Positions 45,050 to 54,075 of a DNA stretch of 64,000 nucleotides are shown here, one piece after another; position 1 is the stretch's first letter, and each line of letters opens with the position of its first letter. The notes beneath the pieces were generated by a model. That model did not search any database. It was not told the DNA's origin and saw only the letters and a list, made by a program, of their open reading frames with translations. The translations under genes and the position numbers were made by a program. The DNA comes from Clitoria ternatea (lineage: Eukaryota > Streptophyta > Magnoliopsida > Fabales > Fabaceae). The stretch covers positions 120,296,501 through 120,360,500 of the forward strand of contig CM075669.1 in the NCBI GenBank assembly GCA_037962975.1. The letters are read 5' to 3'.

Positions 45050-48000
45050 GTATGCTTCAAGGCAAGCAACACCCATTGGTACTTGGATAGTGGGTGTTCT
45101 AAACATATGACGGGAGACAAAAGTAAGTTCATATCACTTACTCCACGAAGCAAAGGATTTGTTACTTATGGAGATAACACAAAGGGAAGAATACTTGGAA
45201 TCGGAAATGTCGGTAAAAACTCTTCCACCTCCATAAATGATGTTTTATATGTTGAAGGACTAAAACATAACTTGCTTAGCATTAGTCAATTATGTGACAA
45301 GGGCTATAAAATTGTTTTTGAATCAAATGGTTGCATAATTGAAAACAAACTAAACAAGGAGATAAAGTTTGTTGGTCAAAGAGTAGATAACATTTACATG
45401 ATTAATCTAGATTGCCTTGCTTCAAATGATGTACAATGCTTTATAACCAAAGAGGATGAATCATGGCTTTGGCATAGAAGAATCGCTCACATTCATGTAG
45501 ACCATTTAAATAAACTTGTTTCAAAAGATTTAGTTATTGGTTTACCAAAATTGAAATTTGAAAATAAATTTTGTGACGCTTGTCAAAAAGGAAAACAAGT
45601 AAAGGTTTCTTTTCAAGCAAAAAATATTGTTTCAACAACAAGACCTTTACAACTTTTACATATGGATTTATTTGGGCCTTCAAAAATCAAAAGTTTTGGT
45701 GGAAACTATTATGGTCTTGTGATTGTGGATGATTACTCTAGATATACATGGACATTGTTTCTTACTCATAAACATGAAGCATATCAAGCATTTAAGAAAC
45801 TTGCCAAGGTCATCCAAAATGAACAAAACTTAAAAATAGCATCCATTCGAACGGACCATGGGGGAGAATTTGAAAACCAATCTTTTGAGAAATTTTGTGA
45901 AAAGTTTGGCATTGAACATAATTTTTCGGCTCCAAGAACTCCACAACAAAATGGAGTAGTTGAAAGGAAAAATCGATCTTTAGCGGAGCTTGCAAGAACT
46001 ATGTTGAATGAAGCTAATATTTCAAAACATTTTTGGGCCGATGCGGTGAACACCGCTTGTCATGTTATGAATCGTTGTTTGATAAGGCCTATATTAAAGA
46101 AAACCCCCTATGAACTTTATAAAGGACGAAAACCAAATATTTCCTACTTTCACATTTTTGGATGCAAATGCTTTGTCTTGAACAATGGAAAGGAAAATCT
46201 TGGCAAATTTGATGCAAAATCTGATGAAGCAATTTTTCTAGGTTATTCATCTACTAGTAAAGCATATAGACTCTTTAACAAATGAACTTATACAATTGAA
46301 GAGTCCATACATGTTAAATTTGATGAACTTAACCAAAATCCTCCGAGAAAGGAAGTTGATGACCTTGTAGGTACCTTCCAAGAAATGAACTTGAAAGACA
46401 AAGAAGAAGAAGTCAACCATGATGAAGGTGCAACACAAATTGAGAGACAACAAGATTGGGTAACCTTGAAGGATCATCCCTTGGACAAAATCATTGGAGA
46501 AATAACCAAAGGGGTAAGTACTCGAAACTCCATTAGAAATGCATGCAATCACTTGGCTTTTGTATCCCAAATAGAACCCAAAAATATTGATGAAGCCATT
46601 ATTGATGAACATTGGATGTTGGCCATGCAAGAAGAGTTAAACCAATTTGAAAGAAATGAAGTTTGGGAACTTGTGCCAAGACCCAATGATCATCTAATAA
46701 TAGGCACCAAATGGGTTTTTAGAAATAAGCTAGATGAAAATGGTATAATAACTAGAAACAAAGCTAGACTAGTTGCAAAGGGATACAACCAAGAAGAAGG
46801 AATAGACTATGAAGAAACATATGCTCCCGTAGCTAGGTTAGAAGCCATTAGATTATTGCTAGCTTTTGCATGTTGTATGGATTTCAAACTGTATCAAATG
46901 GATGTCAAAAGTGCGTTCTTAAACGGCTACATTCAAGAAGAAGTTTATGTAGATCAACCTCCCGGTTTTGAAAATCATAAATTTCCAAACCATGTCTTCA
47001 AATTGAGAAAAGCTTTATATGGTTTGAAACAAGCTCCAAGAGCTTGGTATGAAAGACTAAGCAAATTCCTTTTAGAACACAACTTTGAAAGAGGAAAGGT
47101 TGATACTACATTGTTTATAAAACGCAAACATAATGACATCCTCTTGGTACAAATTTATGTAGATGACATAATATTTGGTGCTACTAATGAAAATCTTTGT
47201 CAAGAATTTGCCAAGATTATGCAGAATGAGTTTGAAATGTCCTTGATGGGAGAACTCACCTTCTTCCTTGGACTACAAATAAAACAAGCCATTGATGGAA
47301 CGTTCATTAGCCAAACTAAATACTGTAAGGAACTACTTAAAAGGTTTGGAATGGACAAGGCAAACGAGATAGCTACACCCATGAGCACATCCTGCTATCT
47401 AGACAAAGACGAAAAGGGTAAGGACATTGAAATCACAAAATATCGAGGTATGATTGGATCCTTACTGTATTTAACTGCGAGTAGACCTGATATTATGTTT
47501 GCGGTATGCATGTGTGCTAGATATCAAGCATGTCCTAAAGAATCACATTTGACTGCCGTAAAAAGAATTTTAAAATATCTTGTGGGTACTCAAAATGTTG
47601 GTTTATGGTATCCCAAAGGCGTTGAATGTAATCTTTTAGGATATTCTGATTCCGACTTTGCGGGGTGTAAGCTTGATAGAAAAAGTACTAGTGGTACATG
47701 CCATTTGCTTGGTAGTTCCCTTGTTTCTTGGCATAGCAAGAAACAAGCAAGTGTTGCATTGTCAACAGCTGAGGCAGAATATGTAGCAGCTGGTAGTTGT
47801 TGTGCTCAAATTCTTTGGATGAGACAACAACTTCTTGATTTTGGTATTACCTTGAATAAAGTCCCCATTAAATGTGATAACACTAGTGCCATTAATATCT
47901 CGAAAAATCCAGTAATGCACTCTAGAACCAAACACATTGAGATTAGGCATCACTTTATTAGAGATCATGTGTTAAAAGGGGATTGTGTACTTGAACATGT

Positions 48001-48112
48001 AGAAACTTCTAGGCAACTAGCTGATATTTTCACAAAACCCTTGGCTAGAGAACAATTCATTCACATAAGAAGAGAGTTAGGCATTCTTGATATGTCCAGT
48101 TGGTATCATTGA
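45050..48112 (+). pseudogene. Copia pol (protease, integrase, RT, RNase H) with one stop
   Basis: In order: protease WYLDSGCSKHMTGD (45077-45118); integrase with WLWHRRIAHIHVDHL and FCDACQ finger, then LHMDLFGPS, RTDHGGEFEN and NGVVERKNRS as the DDE set; RT with WVFRNKLDENG, QMDVKSAFLNG and IYVDDIIFGATN (47155-47190); RNase H with GYSDSDFAGCKLDRKSTSG and STAEAEYVA. A single TGA at 46283-46285, at a place where an Arg is usual in this family, splits an otherwise open frame of about 1,020 codons. CGA to TGA by cytosine deamination would explain it. The start is uncertain because the frame changes after gag. Confidence 0.9.
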
Positions 48113-48232
48113 TATGTGTTTGAATGATAGGATATCTTGATAAGAACCTTGTTGCATGGCATAATGCATGGTATATATCACATTTCATGTTTGGAACCTT
48201 GCTGTTTGATATGTTTGAAGTTTTTGACTCCA

Positions 48233-48570
48233 TAATCGATTACATTGTTAATCCCAATCGATTACTAAGCTTCTGTTTCTAATATAATCGATTAGAACTC
48301 ACCCATAATCGATTACAATCATTTTGTTTCTAAGATAATCGATTATCCATGATCCATAATCGATTACGAAGCTTCTGTTTCAAGTTCAAAACGTTTCCTC
48401 TTCTTCATAATCGATTACCACACTGCTCCAATCGATTAGGACGATTCTGTTTCTAAACTAATCGATTACCCTAAGCCTCTAATCGATTACCCTCTGCATA
48501 AAACGTTTGAAATTCCCCAGAAACAATTACCTAATCGATTACCACCTGTCTCATAATCGATTAGTACGCG
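48233..48570. repeat. Internal TAATCGATTA palindrome cluster
   Basis: Twelve ATCGATTA-type palindromes lie between pol and the extra ORF. This is the same motif as in this element's own LTRs, but the spacer text is different, so it is not a simple LTR duplication. Confidence 0.88.
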
Positions 48571-48681
48571 TTCTGCAGAGTCAAAACTGCAATTTCCTAG
48601 GCTCACTCGAACCACTCCCTCTCTTAACTCACTTCACTCCTTTCTAAACTCTCTTTCCTCCTTCCTAAACCTAATTTTCAA

Positions 48682-48691
48682 CTATAAATAC
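48682..48691 (+). promoter_or_regulatory. TATA-like box upstream of the envelope-position ORF
   Basis: CTATAAATAC lies about 110 bases before ATG 48796, after the palindrome cluster and before a CT-rich stretch that would suit a plant 5' leader. Promoter activity is an inference. Confidence 0.5.
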
Positions 48692-48795
48692 CCCTTCATT
48701 CACCTTCTCATCTCACACTACCTCCTTCCTCTCAAACCTCTCAAAAACTCTCTACCACTCATCTCTCTTCATCTTCCTCTTTGCCTTTTCCAACC

Positions 48796-49911
48796 ATGTC
48801 TACCTCAAGAAACGTCAAGAGAGCTAGGTCCTCTGCAAATCAAGCCCATAACCCCCTTGACTTCTCAAGGTTCTTCTCTTCTCCCAGAGAACTTCAAAAT
48901 TTTATGAAGAATTTTTCTGAAAGGGAGATTATGACCCCTCATTACACCGTTGCTGACACCTTTGACAACCCAAGCCTTACCTTCACCCAAAGCCTCAACC
49001 ACTACAACCTCTTCCCCTTCCTATCCCTCAAAGAAGAAGAATACTATCCTGAGCTTATGAGAGTATTCTACTGCAACCTCCGCCTTGTCAATGGGATGGT
49101 TGAATCCAAGGTGAAAAACACCACCATCAAACTCTCAAATGCCCAATTTGCAGAAATTTCCAAACTGCCCCTCAACAATGCTGACTTTGATGGAGGCGAA
49201 CCCGAGGATGAATGGGGTTTTAATCCCATCACTGCCTGCTGTTCTTTATGGAAGCCGGCTCCTCCCATGAGCAACCACAAACTAGTTGGCCACTTGACCA
49301 TGAACAACCGCCTGCTCCACTTCTTCTTGGTCAAGATGATTGTTCCCCGTGGTGGGAACTATGCTCTGGTTGAAGAGGATGATGTCCTCTTAATGTGGGC
49401 CATGCTGAACCACAAAGAGATCAACTGGGTTCAGTTGATCAAATTCCACATGCGCCATGCCAAGGACCAGCAAAAGCTCCCTTATGGTATCCTCCTCACC
49501 AAAATTTTTAAATTCTGTGGTGTTGACTTGGCAGGGGAACTATCTGAGAAAGTGCCCCCAAGAGCTTGCATTGGCACTTCCCACCTCAATAAAATGGGCA
49601 TGGTCAACATTGCTGGAATGTGGATTCTAAGGAGTGACCGGGAACATGGTGCCAACCCCTTTGCTGAACCTGCTGCTCCTCCTCCTCCTCCACCTCAACC
49701 ACGAGCTGCACCATCAGCCTCTTTATCTGCACCACAAGCTGACCCATTTGCATCTCTCTACGCCCATCTTGACCGCCGCTTCGATCGCCTTGAAAACTCC
49801 CTTCAAGAGTTTTCAATGACCGAGCAGCAACATTTTGAGATGATGCAACAGCGATATGAAGAGCTGGCTCACCAAATTGCAGAAATTCGCTTCTTCAACC
49901 CGGATAATTAG
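48796..49911 (+). CDS. Envelope-position ORF of the copia element (plant transposon protein-like)
   Basis: An intact frame of 371 codons starts at ATG 48796; a TTG-led extension to 48781 is open but unlikely. The N-terminus is basic (SRNVKRARSS). The middle, with HYNLFPFLSLKEEEYYPELM, FYCNLRL and MNNRLLHFFLVKMIVPRGG, looks like the putative plant transposon protein domain found in many retroelement accessory ORFs. A Pro/Ala-rich linker (PPPPPPQPRAAPSAS) and a C-terminal coiled-coil-like helix (FDRLENSLQEFSMTEQQHFE) follow. I see no signal peptide and no clear membrane span, so a true envelope role is doubtful. Position after pol is as in SIRE1. Function unknown. Confidence 0.78.
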   Translation: MSTSRNVKRARSSANQAHNPLDFSRFFSSPRELQNFMKNFSEREIMTPHYTVADTFDNPSLTFTQSLNHYNLFPFLSLKEEEYYPELMRVFYCNLRLVNGMVESKVKNTTIKLSNAQFAEISKLPLNNADFDGGEPEDEWGFNPITACCSLWKPAPPMSNHKLVGHLTMNNRLLHFFLVKMIVPRGGNYALVEEDDVLLMWAMLNHKEINWVQLIKFHMRHAKDQQKLPYGILLTKIFKFCGVDLAGELSEKVPPRACIGTSHLNKMGMVNIAGMWILRSDREHGANPFAEPAAPPPPPPQPRAAPSASLSAPQADPFASLYAHLDRRFDRLENSLQEFSMTEQQHFEMMQQRYEELAHQIAEIRFFNPDN

Positions 49912-50470
49912 ATTCTTAGTTATGTTTTGTTTAGCTGTTGGTTTCTTTCTGTTGTTTTCTGAATTTTGAATAATTTTACTTCTTGTATTTCCCATTTTCA
50001 ATTCAATAAAAGTATCTTATTTCAGTTTATATTACCTCTCTTCACTGCTCTAATTATTTTTGATGATTACAAAGGGGAAGAAGAATATATGTTCATATGT
50101 TGATAATGCTCTGATACAAAAATCTGGATAATTAAATATGGATAATATTGATAGATGCTCTGACACTACAGTTTGGAATATGCTCTGATACTAAGAATAT
50201 GGATAATAGATGCTCTGTTAACAAAATTTGAAAAATATTATCTGTTTGTTAAATTCTTTTTGATAGGGGGAGAATTATAGATAAGAGATAATAAATAAAA
50301 TGAGATAAGACATTGGCCGCTGAATGTGATTACTCTGTTTTTTGAAATTGGTCATCTGCTATTTGAAAAAGAGATAATGTAGCAGAGTTGTTTTTGCAAA
50401 AAGATAAAAGATAAGTCTATATTATTTAAACTAACAACCCTCAAGAGATGAACATAGTTGTCATCATCAA
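49912..50470 (+). other. Copia 3' non-coding region
   Basis: AT-rich sequence after the extra ORF. TGCTCTGATA-type words recur at about 50108, 50155, 50172 and 50210. No ORF supported. Confidence 0.6.
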
Positions 50471-50482
50471 AAAGGGGGAGAA
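50471..50482 (+). promoter_or_regulatory. Copia polypurine tract
   Basis: AAAGGGGGAGAA directly precedes the TGTGTTTG start of the 3' LTR. Confidence 0.85.
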
Positions 50483-51904
50483 TGTGTTTGAATATGTTAA
50501 CAGGTTCAAAGATGTGCAAAGATTTTGATAATGACAAGCACTCTTGAAGAAACTGATGCAAAAACAAAGACATGAAATCAGAATTGAAGTAACAGCGAAG
50601 CTAATCGATTAGGCCATAGATGCTAATCGATTAGGAGCTTTCTGTTTTGGAAGAAATTGCATCAGGTATGAAAGCTAATCGATTAGGAAGCTGAACAATC
50701 GATTAGGTACTCACTGGAATTAAGGTAATCGATTATACACCAGAGGCTAATCGATTACAACAATTAGAAATGGAACCAAATGCATCAGCTATGATGGCTA
50801 ATCGATTATGGAACCCACACAATCGATTAGGAAGCCACTGGAATTTAAGGCAATCGATTGCTAGACAGTCTAATCGATTAGGCAGATGCGAAATCAAATT
50901 AAATGCATCAGGTACAGATGCTAATCGATTAGCGGAAGTGAAATAATCGATTAGGAAGTCTCTGACTTGAAGCTAATCGATTACAACGCGAGGGTGTAAT
51001 CGATTACGCTAGTGGAAAAACAGATTTAAGTGGGAAACCAGCTCATGTCTCCACCATTCTTCAAATTCCCACTAAGTGCAACGGCTATGATGGACTAGGG
51101 CACTCCTCAACAGCTATCTTGGCTCTATAAATTGAAGAGGAAGGCAAGCACAAAGACAACAACCAAGTAGCAACAATTCATAGCTCTATTTTGTGCTTTG
51201 TAAGCCTATTTCTTGTATCTTATACTTCACTTGTATATCCTCTCATCTTGAGAGTTAGAAGTTGTGAGAGCTTTTCATTTGTATATCTGCTCTATTGAGA
51301 GAGTGTATTGATTGTAAACAAACACCAAACACAAGTTATTCACTCTAGGTTGAGTGGTTGTTCACTCTAGGTTGAGTGGTTACAAAGGTTGAGGATTCAA
51401 CCTTTGGGATATTGTGAGACTGAGAGATTGGGTGGGTTGCCCTTATACTTGTGAGGATTGGGTTCTTGAGTGTGGGACACTAGGAAGCCGTAATTGCTCA
51501 AAGTTGTATCTCTAGTCTACAATAGTGGAAAATCCTCTAAGTGGGTTGCTTAGAGGCGAGACTTACACCAGATTGGGTGGAACTCGTTATATCGGTTTGC
51601 AAGCTTCTCTTCCTTACTCTTTTACTTTCATTTACTGCATATTTGTTGATTGGTATTGATTGGTTGAGAAGAGCATACTTGAACTTGCTTAATTTGTTAT
51701 ATCTCTAATATTGCACACCAAGTGTTTGGTAAATTGCTTCAGCAACATTTCTCATTATAGTGCATTGCTTGTTATCCTCCATTCTATTTCACTTGCATAA
51801 TCTCACAAACTTGGTTATAAAAATCAATTTCAAAGGTATTCCAATCAAAAGTTTTAAAACTCAATTCACCCCCCCTCTTGAGTATTGAGGCCACTTGAAT
51901 AATA
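50483..51904 (+). repeat. 3' LTR of the copia element (1,422 bp)
   Basis: Same length as the 5' LTR, with about ten substitutions by eye. The last bases read AATAATA where the 5' LTR has AACAACA, so the terminal CA has become TA. Confidence 0.93.
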
Positions 51905-52299
51905 ACCTGTACATATCTGTTGTTCATAAATAAAAAAATTCCTTTCTTCTCACATGTGTTCATGACTAGAATAAATAAACAAGTTTTGCTTAAAAAGAAT
52001 TTCTTAAAAGATGATTTTTGAGAAGAACGAAAACACAAAGTTATGGGGAACGAAGTGGACACCGTTGCCAGATCTTACCTCAAGCAAGCTCAACCAGCTC
52101 TGCGAAACAACCTCAATGAAGTCAGAAGTAATAATTATTTTGGCCATGAGTTACTTCAACGCCTGTCGCCAAGGGAGTCCGCCTGTAGGTTTTTAATTAG
52201 TTTTGTGTTAAAGGATGGCCGGGAACCATGATCCCCGAGATGTGTAGTTGCCCAACTCTATCCTTAGCAGACCTTCGGCATGTCCGCAGTAAACCCCAA
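51905..52299 (+). other. Ogre 3' region right of the copia insertion
   Basis: It resumes with the ACCTG duplication. The phrase ATGGGGAACGAAGTGG and nearby text give short open frames without family similarity that I can name. Confidence 0.5.
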
Positions 52300-53000
52300 G
52301 TCCATTCTCTTTCACCCAAAAGGGGCATTACCCTGAATCACCAAATTTTCTCCCCCAGTGGAACCATAATTGCCAAAAACTACACTTCCCAAATCCTTCC
52401 CCATTGGGACTACACTTCCCAGTCAACCCAAAACTGGGACATCTCCCCATATTCTTCTTTCATTCAAGGGGCAGTTCCCCAAGATTTCATCCAATCGTGT
52501 CAAACTTGGGCATCTCCCCGGGTTTATTTTTTCATTCAAGGGGAAGTTCCCCAAGATTTCATCCAATCATGTCAAACTGGGGCATCCCCCTGGGTTTATT
52601 TTTCATTCAAGGGGCAGTTCCCCAAGATTTCATCCAATCATGTTAAACTGGGGCATCCCCCTGGGTTTATTCTTTCATTCAAAGCGCAGTTCCCTAAGAT
52701 TTCATCCAATCATGTCAAACTGGGGCATCCCCCCAGATTCTTATTCATTCAAGGAACAGTTACCCGAGATTCCATCAAATGTTGTCAAACTGGGGCATCA
52801 CCCCAGGGTTATTGTCTTTCAATCAAAGGGAAGTTCCGCAAGATTCCTTCAAATCTTGCATCACCCCAGGTATATCCTCTCAATCAAGGGGTAGTTCCCC
52901 AACAACCCACAGTCATGTCAAAATGGGCCATTCCCCCAAAATTCATTCTCTTGCATTCAAAAGGCAGTTTCCCAAAGACTCGCAGTCATGACAACCGAGG
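52300..53000 (+). repeat. Tandem array of about 71-bp units (Ogre 3' region)
   Basis: CAAGGGGCAGTTCCCC or a variant recurs at 52465, 52537, 52608, 52680, 52750, 52824, 52884 and 52957, a period of about 70-74 bases with one 60-base unit. Each unit also carries CATCCAATCATGTCAAACTGG and GGGCATCCCC words. The centre (GGGGCAGTTCCCC) is nearly self-complementary. The outer units are degenerate. Overlapping open frames here come from the repeat, not from a gene. Confidence 0.88.
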
Positions 53001-53144
53001 GTCAAACCCAACCTTTACATTTCTTGCCAATAGTGAGTTAATTTGGACGAGACGTCCTGTTAACTTCCCCAACCTTTACATTTCCTGCCAACAGTGAGTT
53101 AATTTGGACGAGACGTCCTGTTAGCTCCCCCACCCTTTATCTTC

Positions 53145-53650
53145 CAGTCGCCGATCAAATGGCACCCTTTACTTTCCTGTCGCCGATCAAATGGCACCTT
53201 TACTTTCCTGTCGCCGATCAAATGGCACCCCTTTACTTTCCTGTCGCCGATCAAATGGCACCCCTTTACTTTCCTGTCGCCGATCAAATGGCACCCTTTA
53301 CTTTCCTGCCGCCGATCAAATGGCACCTTTACTTTCCTGTCGCCGATCAAATGGCACCTTTACTTTCCTGTCGCCGATCAAATGGCACCTTTATCTTCCT
53401 GTCGCCGATCAAATGGCACCCTTTATCTTCCTGTCGCCGATCAAATGGCACCCTTTACCTTCTTCTCGCCGATCAAATGGCACCTTTACTTTCCTGCCGC
53501 TGATCAAATGGCACCTTTACTTTCCTGTCACCGATCAAATGGCACCCCTTTACTTTCCTGTCGCCGATCAAATGGCACCCCTTTACTTTCCTGTCGCCGA
53601 TCAAATGGCACCTTTACTTTCCTGTCGTCGAACAAATGGCATCCTTTTAC
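53145..53650 (+). repeat. Tandem array of about 33-bp units (Ogre 3' region)
   Basis: About 16 units carry GCCGATCAAATGGCACC followed by a TTTACTTTCCTGTC variant, with unit length of 31-34 bases. Two or three degenerate units follow to about 53710. Because 33 is a multiple of three, several frames remain open on both strands. Confidence 0.92.
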
Positions 53651-53794
53651 CTTTCAGTCACCAAAGAAGGCATCTTTTTTCTTCCGGTCGCTGAATGAGG
53701 CACCCTTCTGCTTCATGTCATTCAAAGGATAATTCCCAGTTAACCGCTTCTTGCTAAAAATTAGAGCACTGCTTCACTTCTTTTTTCCAGATTT

Positions 53795-53875
53795 AGGACA
53801 AAAAAAAACAAAAAAAACAAAAAAAAAAAACAAAAAAAAACATCAAAAGAAAAACAACAAAAAAAAAAGGGAAAA
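53795..53875 (+). repeat. A-rich low-complexity tract
   Basis: Runs of A broken by single C residues, close upstream of the Ogre polypurine tract. Confidence 0.8.
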
Positions 53876-54059
53876 GTGAAACGGAAGAGGAAAATGCTCG
53901 TCTTTAAAGAAGAAAGGTCACACTGACTCGTGATTGCCCACACTATCAGTCGCTATACCGATCAAGAGGTCCCACTTGGCCCCCTACATCGGTGTTCATA
54001 TCTTTACTTCCTTTTCACTTCAAAAACACAGAAGCTTCGTGTTTCTTTTGTGAAAAAGA

Positions 54060-54075
54060 AGTAAAGAGGGGCATC
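54060..54075 (+). promoter_or_regulatory. Ogre polypurine tract
   Basis: AGTAAAGAGGGGCATC precedes the TGTGAACACC start of the 3' LTR; the purine core is GTAAAGAGGGG. Confidence 0.7.

Larger units (their letters stand above)
41888..51904 (+). mobile_element. Full-length SIRE/Maximus-type Ty1/copia retrotransposon
   Basis: It has 1,422-bp LTRs at 41888-43309 and 50483-51904 and an exact ACCTG duplication (41883-41887 and 51905-51909). A TGGTATCAGAGC primer site, gag, pol, an additional ORF in envelope position and an AAAGGGGGAGAA polypurine tract complete it. The two LTRs differ at only about ten positions by eye, so it is a young insertion, younger than its Ogre host. It has one stop codon in pol. 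Confidence 0.94.

Noticed and set aside
48796..49911. Calling the extra copia ORF a true envelope protein
   Set aside because: No signal peptide or clear membrane span is visible; its resemblance is to the plant transposon protein domain.
53145..53650. CRISPR-like array
   Set aside because: Units are contiguous with no unique spacers, the genome is a plant, and the block is in a retrotransposon 3' region.
52228..53732. Long overlapping open frames (up to 289 codons) on both strands
   Set aside because: They are translations of the 71-bp and 33-bp tandem arrays; several frames are open at once and there is no protein family signal.
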